From: Desulfuromonas sp. SDB
GTDB lineage: Bacteria > SDB-A
Assembly: GCA_001412365.1 (NCBI GenBank)
Contig: LKUE01000277.1
Coordinates: 1-14,751, forward strand
Length of the DNA stretch: 14,751 nt
Reading direction: 5' to 3'
Both the position numbers and the translations under genes were made by a program. Shown piece by piece: positions 1-7,961 of this stretch (the stretch's first letter is position 1; every line of letters starts with the position of its first letter). The notes below the pieces were generated by a model. The model worked only from the letters and a program-made list of their open reading frames with translations, had not been told where the DNA came from and did not search any database.

Positions 1-923
1 GCATGTTTAGTTTTATCCTGCTGAAAAAATGCTTTGCCTAATTCCAATTTAGTTTGACCGATAAAAAGCTGATTGTTAACTTCTACTGCTAAATTCAGTG
101 CCTTGGTTAAAATTTCAACAGCTTCATCAATTCTTTTGGTTTTCATATATACTTCTGCCAAAACATGAAGCGATGGAATAATTAAATTCTTACTTCCAAT
201 TTCTTCCCATAATTCATTTGCTCTTAAAATACTTTTTTCAGCTTGTTTAAAATTTTCTTTCTGGATATAGATTTTCCCCATATTAGTTAAGCAATGAGCT
301 ATTCCCAGTTTTCTACCAATCTTCCGATTAATTTCCAATCCCTTTTGTAAATAGATGGTTGCCTGTTCTAGCTCTTTTTCATCAATTAGTAAATTTGCCA
401 TATTATTAAAAGTTGCCCCCTGGATAAGTTTATTTTTAGCTTTTGCAGCTATCTCATTGGCCTGTTTATAACAATCCATTGCATTGTCGTTAAATCCCAT
501 TTCTTCAAAGGTTATTCCTTTGCCATTTAAAGCTGCAGCCTGTCCATCCAGGTCGTTGCACTTTCTTGAGATATCAATGGCTTTAAGACAGCATTGTTGT
601 GCGTCAACAATTTCTCCTTGCCGAATTTTACAGTTACCTAGATTCATCCAAGCTCTGGCTAAAGATATTGATTGATCAAACTTTTCTAATATTTGAATTG
701 CTTTGTTGCAAATATTAGCAGCATTATCTGCCCCCTCTAAGTTATTTACAATTCTTGCCAAATAAACATAAGCTTGGCCTAATTTTTCTTGCTGATTATT
801 TTGTGAAGCAAGTTTTATTGCTTGATTTGCCAGATTCTTTGCTTTTTGGGGATCAGTATCTAGAAGCCTAGAACATTCTTTTAATAAACTTTCCAGTTTT
901 TCAATATCAGCATAAGCTGCCAT
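1..923 (-). CDS. TPR-repeat protein, truncated by the window edge
   Basis: An open frame of 307 codons runs leftward from ATG 923 and leaves the window at base 1 without a stop, so the C-terminus is missing. I translated it from the reverse strand. It consists of roughly 40-residue tetratricopeptide units with the usual A-W-M-N-L-G, A-A-L-N-G-K-G, F-N-N-M-A-N and C-L-T-N-M-G helix starts, each followed by A-x-x-x-Y/L-x-x-A-L positions. There is no signal peptide, so it is probably a cytoplasmic protein-protein scaffold. The repeats resemble the TPR tail of the cyclase-ATPase protein at 8030-11866, but no catalytic domain is visible in this part. An in-frame TAA lies three codons upstream, so this is the first possible ATG. 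No Shine-Dalgarno site precedes it; a TATAAT lies 9 bases upstream (see 933-938). The specific function is unknown. Confidence 0.8.
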   Translation of the reverse strand, partial: MAAYADIEKLESLLKECSRLLDTDPQKAKNLANQAIKLASQNNQQEKLGQAYVYLARIVNNLEGADNAANICNKAIQILEKFDQSISLARAWMNLGNCKIRQGEIVDAQQCCLKAIDISRKCNDLDGQAAALNGKGITFEEMGFNDNAMDCYKQANEIAAKAKNKLIQGATFNNMANLLIDEKELEQATIYLQKGLEINRKIGRKLGIAHCLTNMGKIYIQKENFKQAEKSILRANELWEEIGSKNLIIPSLHVLAEVYMKTKRIDEAVEILTKALNLAVEVNNQLFIGQTKLELGKAFFQQDKTKH

Positions 924-932
924 TGTATTTTA

Positions 933-938
933 ATTATA
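933..938 (-). promoter_or_regulatory. Candidate -10 box giving a leaderless start
   Basis: On the minus strand a perfect TATAAT lies so close to ATG 923 that transcription would begin within about three bases of the start codon. No good -35 hexamer is visible. The fit with the absent ribosome binding site is suggestive only. Confidence 0.35.
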
Positions 939-1058
939 CAAAAATCTTTTGATTTTATATATATAATTTGCACTTCCTGATGAAACAAATAAGACTTTTT
1001 GAATTTGTATTTGCAGTTAATTAATTTTAAATACTTGTTTTCCAGTTAACCTTAAGAT

Positions 1059-2144
1059 TTATGGACTTGCTGGTTTAATTGATTCCGGATATCTGGACAT
1101 CCTTTCAATGGCTTCAGGTGAAACATTTTCCAGGAAAGGGGTATTACTGTACACTGTTTCCAGCAAAATCCTGTTCGCCTCGGTGGTATATTCAACAAAT
1201 TGATCAAGGACATCCCCACTGACAGCAAGGTTAATATCCTGAATCATAACCGGTGAATCTGAAGAAAAATCAACTGAAGATAAATCAATATATTTTATCT
1301 GTTCACAGAGGGAAGTAAAGAAATAGACTTTATTATTGAAAATATCATAAACCATACTCCACTTGGAAAAACTCCCATACTTAACTTTTATCAGGATACT
1401 AAATGCAAAATCAATTGGATCAACATTAGGATTTTCTTGATAATCCATTAATTTATTTACAATCATGGAATAAGCAACTAAAGAAAAATCAAGTTCACTG
1501 TCGGCATAAAAGATTAAGTTATTCTGGTTATCGTACAAATCTCCATAGGAAGTATAAAATTCAACTGAAGATTGAAAAGTACTATTGGTTAGCACCGGGT
1601 AAGTTACTGTTTTGTCAACATAATAGACCATCTCTCCATCAAGAAATTCAATTACCGCACAGGTTCCGCTGGAATCGCAAACCAGAAAATGAATAGGAAC
1701 TGCTCCGGTATCAATTCTAACCTCGGCATTACTTTTTATCACTTCTTCCACTGAACAGTAATTATCCAACTGATATTGAATCCACTGCAATTCACCAATG
1801 GTTGACCTCTCATCGGGAGCAGGATATTGAGTGCTGTCCAGCCACATCTGAGCAACTACCAATCCTGCTTCATTGATGCCATCGGTAGGCATTTCTCTGC
1901 CGTATTGGTTAAAAGTTATACTCCCGTATTTTGAAATCCAATGGACGGGGGTTTCCCCTGAAATTGCGGTTTTTTCCAGATTTCTCTTGTTGATAATTAC
2001 AAAACCATCCTCCACCATCCAGTCATAATTCCTGCCAAATATTAGGTTTTGATCATCAATCAGACAAAAGGTAGAGCAAGCTAATAAAATATTGGGAGTG
2101 ATTAAACTTAGAATCAGAATGACATTAAAAATCTTCTTAACCAT
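1059..2144 (-). CDS. Exported choloylglycine hydrolase / penicillin V acylase family amidase (linear amide C-N hydrolase)
   Basis: The 361-residue protein has a Lys-Lys plus hydrophobic signal peptide ending at L-L-A, followed by Cys23. This fits the N-terminal nucleophile that family members expose by processing. Family landmarks follow: F-G-R-N-Y-D-W (Arg38 and Asp41, the usual distance from the nucleophile), T-D-G-I-N-E-A-G-L (Asn91), P-V-L-T-N (Asn187) and W-S-M-V-Y-D near 262-267. Family members cleave amide bonds of bile salts, penicillin V or acyl-homoserine lactones; the substrate here cannot be read. I see no clear counterpart of the Arg that bile salt hydrolases have near position 228. 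AGGAGGTG upstream supports the ATG. It is the last gene of the putative minus-strand operon. L-L-A-C also fits a lipobox, so lipidation is an alternative. Family call confident, substrate unknown. Confidence 0.88.
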   Translation of the reverse strand: MVKKIFNVILILSLITPNILLACSTFCLIDDQNLIFGRNYDWMVEDGFVIINKRNLEKTAISGETPVHWISKYGSITFNQYGREMPTDGINEAGLVVAQMWLDSTQYPAPDERSTIGELQWIQYQLDNYCSVEEVIKSNAEVRIDTGAVPIHFLVCDSSGTCAVIEFLDGEMVYYVDKTVTYPVLTNSTFQSSVEFYTSYGDLYDNQNNLIFYADSELDFSLVAYSMIVNKLMDYQENPNVDPIDFAFSILIKVKYGSFSKWSMVYDIFNNKVYFFTSLCEQIKYIDLSSVDFSSDSPVMIQDINLAVSGDVLDQFVEYTTEANRILLETVYSNTPFLENVSPEAIERMSRYPESIKPASP

Positions 2145-2167
2145 AACACACCTCCTGGTAACTGCTC

Positions 2168-2425
2168 TTAAATTTTTCCCAGCAAACCCTTAAACCAGTT
2201 GATCAGGAAATTGATATGCTCAATGCCGTACAACAGATTCTGGTAGGCAAAATAATCAACTTTCTGATTAAATAACTGCTGTTCAATTAAAACCAACTCA
2301 TTTAATTCCCGGTTCAATCCATCCAGATAATAACTGATAATTTTTTTCTTTTGGGGATTTCAATAAATGAAAAGAAAAAAAATATTGAGTAGGACAATCT
2401 GGATTTTATAGGTTGGTTGTTCCAT
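2168..2425 (-). pseudogene. Small membrane ORF interrupted by one in-frame TGA
   Basis: Between the propeller lipoprotein and the amidase an 86-codon frame starts at ATG 2425, 17 nt after the previous stop, and ends at TAA 2168. It is broken only by a TGA at 2360-2362 (codon 22). The first part reads as a hydrophobic segment (I-V-L-L-N-I-F-F-L-F-I-Y). The second part is soluble and amphipathic (I-S-Y-Y-L-D-G-L-N-R-E-L-N-E-L) and ends in a second hydrophobic patch. One G-to-A change from Trp TGG would explain it. Two homopolymer indels (a run of eight T and one of seven A, read on the minus strand) would also give a continuous reading. Genes around it use TGA as a stop, so genome-wide recoding is unlikely. 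I do not recognise the family and no good ribosome binding site is visible. Confidence 0.5.
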
Positions 2426-2442
2426 CCACTTAAAAAAAATTA

Positions 2443-3540
2443 TCAAATCCCGTACCGGTAGATCAGACCTTCTCCCAGTATCTCAACTGCGTAAAGATAA
2501 CCTCCAAATACTTCAATATCCCCTAAAGGGCTGATATACCAGGTTCTTCTCTGTTCCCCGGGATAAGGAACGGCAAGCTTTAAAACATCTATCATTTCAC
2601 CCTGGTGGTCATAGACATCCACCCGGCAAAACGGTTGACCAAAAGTTTCTCCCCACAGTACATACAAGTTTCCTTTCTCGTCAACTGAAATGTCCCCTAT
2701 AATCAGACTGGCAATTTGATCAGTGGTATCTTCAGGAAAATGTGGTTTAATCGGTTCAAAGGGCAATTCCCGAATGATGTAGTCAGGATCAACATTTCCC
2801 TGTTCATCTATCTTCACTATCCGGTATTCCCCGCTAAATGCAACATAAATATTTTTATCTCCATCCTGGGTGATATAGGATTGATTGGCAACTCTTTCCA
2901 GCCATCTTCTTTCCCGCCTATCCGAAATATTTACATCTACCTTGTCCACATATTCACCCAAAAGTTCTCCACTCAGATTATACTTTGCCAGTATCTTTCC
3001 GTTGGAAGGACGGGTGGTTAAAACATAGATGGAATTAGTGTCTTCTACTAATATCTGCCAGGGGCGGTATTCAGGATAAAATGAATGCCATTCATTACCC
3101 AGGGAATCGTAAATTTCAATTTTATTCTGATCAATGATGTATATATTTCCATAGCGGTCATATCCGATATGTCCGGGTCGGGATAATTCACTTACCGCAT
3201 CACCTTCCCTTCCTATTTCCGCAATTAAATCCCCCTGCGAAGAGATAATTAATATTTTTGACTTAATATAATCCAAAACAATTAAATTATCCCTTATAGT
3301 ATCGTATTTTACATATTCAGGTTGAAAAGTCATAGGTTCACCCAGGGAATCGTAAAAATCAAATTTAAATGGTTCTAATGCTTCCAGGTCAGGACTATCC
3401 CAGAACAGTGAAAAATCATACCGGTTACCACTGTTATTGACGGAACAACTGTTAATAGAAATTGAAAACAGTAAGGCTGCTTCAAAAATAATAATCCAAT
3501 TTAAAATTTGGTATTTATTTTTCTTCATCTTCATCCTCAA
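2443..3540 (-). CDS. Six-bladed beta-propeller (NHL-like) lipoprotein
   Basis: A Lys-rich start and a hydrophobic segment lead to I-N-S-C, an acceptable lipobox (Cys32), so the protein is probably anchored in the envelope. The rest is built of propeller blades with the recurring pattern G-N-I-Y-I-I-D-x-x-K-I-E-I-Y-D-S-L-G (about 131-148), followed by similar strands ending in N-I-Y-V-A and N-L-Y-V-L-W. This matches the 6-bladed beta-propeller lipoproteins common in FCB bacteria, whose ligands are mostly unknown. The start is ambiguous: a TTG at 3540 with GGAG upstream, or ATGs at 3534 and 3528 (the latter with GAGG six bases ahead). All overlap the end of the preceding gene by 14 to 26 nt, which indicates translational coupling. 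No catalytic motif is visible. Confidence 0.75.
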   Translation of the reverse strand: MRMKMKKNKYQILNWIIIFEAALLFSISINSCSVNNSGNRYDFSLFWDSPDLEALEPFKFDFYDSLGEPMTFQPEYVKYDTIRDNLIVLDYIKSKILIISSQGDLIAEIGREGDAVSELSRPGHIGYDRYGNIYIIDQNKIEIYDSLGNEWHSFYPEYRPWQILVEDTNSIYVLTTRPSNGKILAKYNLSGELLGEYVDKVDVNISDRRERRWLERVANQSYITQDGDKNIYVAFSGEYRIVKIDEQGNVDPDYIIRELPFEPIKPHFPEDTTDQIASLIIGDISVDEKGNLYVLWGETFGQPFCRVDVYDHQGEMIDVLKLAVPYPGEQRRTWYISPLGDIEVFGGYLYAVEILGEGLIYRYGI

Positions 3541-4033
3541 TTATCTCCACTTCATCTAAACCGATAATTTCATCTAAAATAACATATTCCTCTTTTGGTT
3601 GTTGTAAGTCTCTACCGGTCAATTTACTTCCGCAATTTAAACAGAACTTTAATTCCTTAAAAATTTTTTCATTACAATTAGGACAAATCAGTGCATCCGG
3701 TTCTTCTTTTTCCTTTTTCTTTTCATCTTTTTTTGTGGTCTTTAACTCTGCAGCTATCATTGAATTTTCAATTTTACACATGGGACAGATAATTACATTT
3801 GAAGAATATCTCCATATCCGGTAGATTATTTCTGGAATAAAACAAATCAAGATTAATCCCCATAAATAAAAGGTTGCTTGGGAATAGTTATATCTCAAAT
3901 TAGTCAAATAAAAATAAATTGGAACAGTAAAGGCAAATAAAATTAATACTATTTCTATATAGCAGTTTCCCCTGATCTTTTTCCGGGGCTTGCCCTCATA
4001 TCCACATTGATTGCAGTATAGTTCTTTTTTCAT
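3515..4033 (-). CDS. Zinc-ribbon membrane protein of unknown function
   Basis: The 172-residue protein carries a Cys pair at 7 and 10 (Y-C-N-Q-C-G), two transmembrane helices at about 26-45 and 54-74, a second pair at 83 and 86 (C-P-M-C), a lysine/glutamate-rich linker, and a separate compact zinc ribbon with Cys 117, 120, 131 and 134. The N-terminal pair and the pair after the helices could form one zinc site held together at the membrane face. The tail is strongly acidic. Proteins of this type are usually uncharacterised; a role in sensing or scaffolding at the membrane is only a guess. ATG 4033 has no convincing ribosome binding site. Its end overlaps the start of the propeller lipoprotein gene, so the two are probably translated together. 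Confidence 0.72.
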   Translation of the reverse strand: MKKELYCNQCGYEGKPRKKIRGNCYIEIVLILFAFTVPIYFYLTNLRYNYSQATFYLWGLILICFIPEIIYRIWRYSSNVIICPMCKIENSMIAAELKTTKKDEKKKEKEEPDALICPNCNEKIFKELKFCLNCGSKLTGRDLQQPKEEYVILDEIIGLDEVEIIEDEDEEK

Positions 4034-4086
4034 TTATCTTTAATATTTAACTTTAATTATTTTATTTTGGAAAATACAAATAAATA

Positions 4087-5133
4087 TCAAATGGTTTTAC
4101 TCCAAACTTTAACAAAATAATCATTATTATTGCGTGAAAAGAAAAATTCTTTATTTCCCTTAAAACCAATTTGTTCAGCGAATTGATTAAACCGAGGAAA
4201 ATCAAAAAACAGATCTGCTGCTTTACAAAATTTCTTTATATCCTTCATTTTAATCCAGGAAGAACTCTCTGTTTGGTAATAATTCGATTTAAATGGTTCT
4301 GACAAATTACAGATCACCAATCTTCCCCCTGTCCTTAGAACTCTAAACGCTTCGGTCAATAATTGGGAAATCCCCTGAATTTCCGTCAAGCTTACATTAC
4401 AGGTAACCAAATCAAATAAATTATCTTTAAACGGCAGATATCTGACATCTACCCCAAAAGCCTCCGTCCTTCCTGCATTTTTTAGATGATCTAACCGGTA
4501 CTGAAGACTCCAGGTGCAGAAAATATCATTATCCACTCCATAAGCAAAATCAATTTCCTTTGCATTGTTAACCAAGCTGGTTAACAATGAACCGGAACCG
4601 CTGGCTAAATCCAAAATCTTCTTTGGTTTCAAGCAAAGACAAATATCTAAAAACTTGTTGAACATTTCATTTCCTGAATTTTTTATAAATTTAAGATCTG
4701 AGTATTTTTTGAATCTCATCCGGTTGTAGTAATTAAAGAAAACACCCGATTTACGGTATTTAGCTTTATTTAATATCTTTCTATCATAATATTTAAAATA
4801 ATTTTCATCATTAAACGGTTTTCTGCATGGTTTTACTTTTTCATTCCGGGAAAGTGCCCCCTCTATTCCCATCTCACCTAATCTACCCAGAGAATCCTGA
4901 TAACTTTCCTGTATATTAATTCCCAATGCTTTATTGATAGGAGGAAGCCAATTGGCAATAGAATTATCTTTTATAATTAACGGTCTTCCCAATACAATGG
5001 GAAAGAAATGTAGTCCTGTTTCACATAGAAGTTTTCCTCTGGATATTTCTGAACCACTTATCCGATGATCAACCAGAACTGGTTTTCTTCCGCAAACCGG
5101 ACATTGCAGATATCTTAAATGAGATTTTTTCAT
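4087..5133 (-). CDS. SAM-dependent methyltransferase with N-terminal zinc-ribbon (Trm112/YcaR-like) domain
   Basis: Residues 1-56 form a small metal-binding domain with C-P-V-C at 11-14, Cys37 and His42, followed by F-F-P-I-V-x-G-R-P-L-I-I as in Trm112-like domains. The Rossmann methyltransferase starts near 170 with motif I I-L-D-L-A-S-G-S-G (173-181), then the acidic residue D201 after G-V that binds the SAM ribose, F-G-V-D-V-R-Y-L-P-F, F-D-L-V-T-C-N and V-L-R-T-G-G-R-L-V-I. The family transfers a methyl group from SAM. The Cys-Cys-Cys-His head also recalls RlmA-type rRNA methyltransferases, so RNA is one candidate substrate and a small molecule another. A linker of about 110 residues separates the domains. 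ATG 5133 lies 16 nt after the preceding stop and has no strong ribosome binding site, consistent with an operon. Confidence 0.82.
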   Translation of the reverse strand: MKKSHLRYLQCPVCGRKPVLVDHRISGSEISRGKLLCETGLHFFPIVLGRPLIIKDNSIANWLPPINKALGINIQESYQDSLGRLGEMGIEGALSRNEKVKPCRKPFNDENYFKYYDRKILNKAKYRKSGVFFNYYNRMRFKKYSDLKFIKNSGNEMFNKFLDICLCLKPKKILDLASGSGSLLTSLVNNAKEIDFAYGVDNDIFCTWSLQYRLDHLKNAGRTEAFGVDVRYLPFKDNLFDLVTCNVSLTEIQGISQLLTEAFRVLRTGGRLVICNLSEPFKSNYYQTESSSWIKMKDIKKFCKAADLFFDFPRFNQFAEQIGFKGNKEFFFSRNNNDYFVKVWSKTI

Positions 5134-5149
5134 TTAGCTTAGTTGAAAT

Positions 5150-5665
5150 TTAATTCTTCACTTCCAGACAGATCTGCTTGATCAGAACAAACACCCAGAC
5201 CCCAAAAGGAATTATAAAAGAAATAATTAAAACCAAAATTTCCAGGGATGATAAATTATTAATTGATTCAAAAAACAATATAACACAGGAAGTCATCAAG
5301 ATAATGCCAATGGAGAACAACAGCATCATTCCTGCATTGGAGACATGTTTATAAGCGGAATGCTGCCTCATCCCCAGTTGATCTTCAATTTGCTTGCACC
5401 GGTCGTATTTTTCCTTTTTAGCTCTATTACTCATTTTTACCAGAAGTCCGGTAATTAAAATCAGGATAATTCCTATTTCACTGGCTAAGGCGACGAAGAA
5501 TTTATTGGTGCTATGATCAATTTGACTGAAGGCAAAACCCAGCAGAACAATAATGGCAGTAGTCATAATACTCATCGAAGTCCACTGAAGATTATCATGG
5601 TGCTGAGCTGAATTTTGAGCCTGTTGATATTCGGTTAACAATATCTGTCTTTCGATTTCTTCCAT
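5150..5665 (-). CDS. Four-helix integral membrane protein, function unknown
   Basis: I take ATG 5665 as the start because AGGAGG lies four bases ahead of it; a longer reading from 5689 would put that site inside the gene. The 171 residues begin with an amphipathic polar helix rich in Glu and Gln (M-E-E-I-E-R-Q, T-E-Y-Q-Q-A-Q). Four hydrophobic segments follow at about 31-48, 56-77, 111-132 and 141-162. A charged loop (K-x-x-N-R-A-K-K-E-K-Y-D) lies between the second and third. No catalytic motif is seen and I do not recognise a named family, although an N-terminal polar helix with a conserved-looking H-H-D-N-L-Q-W before the first helix occurs in small bacterial membrane proteins. It is the first gene of the putative six-gene minus-strand operon. 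Confidence 0.72.
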   Translation of the reverse strand: MEEIERQILLTEYQQAQNSAQHHDNLQWTSMSIMTTAIIVLLGFAFSQIDHSTNKFFVALASEIGIILILITGLLVKMSNRAKKEKYDRCKQIEDQLGMRQHSAYKHVSNAGMMLLFSIGIILMTSCVILFFESINNLSSLEILVLIISFIIPFGVWVFVLIKQICLEVKN

Positions 5666-5908
5666 CCATCCTCCTGGAATTATTTTCAAAAGTAATATTT
5701 AAAATTAGCATTGCCAGTTAACAAAGTGAATGTTTTTCAGCAAAATCAATTACTTTTCCTTTGATATATTTCCAAAATGACCCTAAATTATTTATGATGA
5801 AAAAATGAATAGAAACCATAAAAAACAATGGATAAATAGATATAATTTCAACATGAGGTCATAGAAACCCCAGTTTTTCTTTTCTATTAATAAATCTATT
5901 GAAATTTC

Positions 5909-5935
5909 AAGGAGAGGATTAACCTCTCCTTTTTT
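5909..5935 (+). terminator. Strong stem-loop with a U-tract on the plus strand only
   Basis: AAGGAGAGG (5909-5917), loop ATTAA, CCTCTCCTT (5923-5931), then T's to 5935. This is a textbook intrinsic terminator for rightward transcription. It lies about 20 nt beyond the stop of the leftward gene at 5953. Read leftward the hairpin is followed by TTGAAATTTC, which is a poor U-tract. It may still act in both directions. A 12-bp palindrome, TTGAAATTTCAA (5899-5910), abuts it. Confidence 0.65.
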
Positions 5936-5952
5936 ACTTAAATAAAATCAGT

Positions 5953-7761
5953 TTATTCAGCGATAAAGATACTTTTTGTGTATAAACCTTCAGGTATATT
6001 CAAAGATAGAATGTATTTCCCCGGAGGTAATTCAGGTGAAAATTCAATTGAATATGTACCTGGAGCTTGGTTGCTATTAAAAACAGACATTAAATTTCTT
6101 CCAGTGATATCAAAGAGATCTATGGATATCCTCCCAAAGGATAGGACAGAATATGAAATAGTGTAATCGCTTCCCTTGTTAATCAATTCAAAAAAACCTG
6201 GCTGAATATCACCCAAGACCGGTTCCTCTTCCACTGCTGATACAGATGTTTTGTCAAACCAGACACTATGAGTATTGTTATTATTACTTACCCACATTAC
6301 ACAGGCATTTGATCTTGCATAATCATAACAGACAGAAGGTCTGTAAAAATTAGATAATTGATTTGTATCGTCGTTGACCAACTCTGAATTTGACCATGAG
6401 GGGGGATTTGATATTGTACCTTGTTTATATCTGACCTCTTCTGAGCCCCCATGATCAACTCTGAATACTGAAAAGACATCAGTGCTGTTGTAGTCAATAT
6501 AGACATCAGGCAAAAAAGAGTTATCAAAAGAGCTAACCAGCGTTTCTACAGACCAGGTCTGACCATTGTTTACTGAATAATAATTGTAGATATCTCTCTG
6601 GGAATAAGTTGTATCTGCTACGGTGAACAGGCAGAACCATGTTCCAGTGTTATGTGATCCTGCAATTGAAGGATCATATTCATTTAAGTGATTATTGGGA
6701 TCGGTAGTAAAAGCGCCAGTCCATGAAGAACCTCCGTTTGTGGATCTGTAAGCTTTTACCTGTTCATCGTTGGTCTGGGGATATCCAGAAGGATGGAGTG
6801 AAGCTGCAAGGATTAAATTGGTTTCATCGCCGTTTTCAATATCAGTTCCGAAATAATATATTCCTTCTCCGACTGTACTTGCAATAGTGTCCACCAAATC
6901 CCAATTTGAAACATCCATATTGTTGGATCTTGCAAATATAATTTGAGATGAGTCTAATGCATAAATAACCATCTGATTCCAGGTAGCATAAATCCATTTG
7001 CTATTGTAGTTTGGTCCATCATTTGTTACCACGAAATCACGAATTTTAGAAATAGTATATCCGCCTAACGGTGAACCCCAGTAAATAGGAGTCAAAGTGT
7101 CTCCGGGAACAAAAACAATTGTCCAGGGTCGCTCTTGGAATGAAGTATTTACCAAAATGTAGGACATTATAAGGGTGTCATCTGCTACACTCAGTCTTGG
7201 TTCTTTTATTGATGATACCTGAGATGAAAAACTCGCTTCATCACAGGTTGACCATGTATTACCACCATCGGTTGACCTTCTAGTTACACGCAAAAAGCCT
7301 GAGCCTGGCGGATCATAGATAAAAACTACATAGAGGTCACCATTGCTCAGAGAAACAATATTGCCATCAAAACAATAATCTCTTGCATCTAACCTGATAT
7401 CTACCCCCCACAGAGGAGCAAGTAATGACGGAGAAAGATGATGTTCAATTATCTCATCACTTCCCCTTGCTAAAGAATTTGAAAAATCGTAGGTCAGAGG
7501 ATCAATCTCCTGAGTTCTGTTCTCTTTCCACCATTTATTTATGATCATCGAAAGCTGGTTCGCCTTCTCGATTTCACCGTTTTCTCTTGCTAAAATCATC
7601 TGATAGGTAGCAAGCTCCGGATCGAAATCGGATGGAACGACTACTTCTAAGGTTTGTTCCATGGGCGGAATGTATCCTACACCGTCAGATATTCCCGCAG
7701 GTTTTGCCCATACAATTGATACCAAAACAATCGTGAAAAAGACCATAAATACCGGTTTCAC
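5953..7761 (-). CDS. Secreted BNR/sialidase-fold protein with C-terminal FlgD-like / T9SS-type sorting domain
   Basis: I choose GTG 7761 because AAGGAGG lies just ahead of it; an upstream ATG at 7830 would bury that site. The 602-residue product starts with a signal peptide ending V-S-I-V-W-A before K-P-A-G. After an N-terminal region of about 130 residues come Asp-box motifs S-T-D-G-G-N-T-W (163-170), S-T-N-G-G-S-S-W (340-347) and S-V-N-N-G-Q-T-W (396-403), typical of sialidase-type beta-propellers. The last 80 or so residues (I-S-I-D-L-F-D-I-T-G-R, L-P-P-G-K-Y-I-L-S-L) match the C-terminal domain of FCB secreted proteins. I see no clear R-I-P motif or arginine triad, so it is more likely a binding or structural surface protein than a proven sialidase. 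It appears to be transcribed alone. Confidence 0.8.
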   Translation of the reverse strand: MKPVFMVFFTIVLVSIVWAKPAGISDGVGYIPPMEQTLEVVVPSDFDPELATYQMILARENGEIEKANQLSMIINKWWKENRTQEIDPLTYDFSNSLARGSDEIIEHHLSPSLLAPLWGVDIRLDARDYCFDGNIVSLSNGDLYVVFIYDPPGSGFLRVTRRSTDGGNTWSTCDEASFSSQVSSIKEPRLSVADDTLIMSYILVNTSFQERPWTIVFVPGDTLTPIYWGSPLGGYTISKIRDFVVTNDGPNYNSKWIYATWNQMVIYALDSSQIIFARSNNMDVSNWDLVDTIASTVGEGIYYFGTDIENGDETNLILAASLHPSGYPQTNDEQVKAYRSTNGGSSWTGAFTTDPNNHLNEYDPSIAGSHNTGTWFCLFTVADTTYSQRDIYNYYSVNNGQTWSVETLVSSFDNSFLPDVYIDYNSTDVFSVFRVDHGGSEEVRYKQGTISNPPSWSNSELVNDDTNQLSNFYRPSVCYDYARSNACVMWVSNNNNTHSVWFDKTSVSAVEEEPVLGDIQPGFFELINKGSDYTISYSVLSFGRISIDLFDITGRNLMSVFNSNQAPGTYSIEFSPELPPGKYILSLNIPEGLYTKSIFIAE

Positions 7762-7797
7762 TCTACCTCCTTTGTTTTTATGAAAAGAGAATATCAA

Positions 7798-7803
7798 ATT
7801 ATA
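7798..7803 (-). promoter_or_regulatory. Candidate -10 box for the BNR protein gene
   Basis: TATAAT on the minus strand would place the transcript start about 30 nt before GTG 7761, which leaves room for the AAGGAGG site. The -35 region is poor, so this is a weak call. Confidence 0.35.
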
Positions 7804-7881
7804 TTTTATTAAAAATTGAAATAAATTCAACTCCTAATCAAATATCCCTTCATCTGATATGCAAGATTTTATTACTATTAT

Positions 7882-7927
7882 ACTTGAAAATCCAAATCCT
7901 TTGATTTGGAAAACCATCAATTCAAGT
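7882..7927. repeat. Nested inverted repeat (hairpin element a)
   Basis: An inner palindrome CCAAATC-CTTT-GATTTGG (7892-7909) sits inside an outer pair ACTTGAA (7882-7888) and TTCAAGT (7921-7927). The core CTTTGATTTG is shared with the elements at 13266 (reverse strand) and 13463, which suggests one dispersed family. Confidence 0.55.
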
Positions 7928-7961
7928 TTTTTCGTTAATTAATAAAATAACTATTTCTACG

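Noticed and set aside
2360-2362. TGA as a sense codon (genetic code change)
   Set aside because: Other genes here, such as the propeller gene (2443) and the nucleotidyltransferase (14615), end with TGA, and the long ORFs contain no internal TGA. One interrupted ORF does not support recoding.
2716-3021. Plus-strand 101-residue frame opposite the propeller lipoprotein gene
   Set aside because: It is antisense to a clear beta-propeller coding region and has no start signal.
5690-5760. Promoter for the six-gene operon (TTGTTA-N17-TAAATA on the minus strand)
   Set aside because: The -10 hexamer matches the consensus at only about half its positions, too weak to list as a feature.
6297-6527. Overlapping 76-residue reading frame inside the BNR protein gene
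   Set aside because: It is a shadow frame within a well-supported coding region. It has no ribosome binding site and no recognisable domain.
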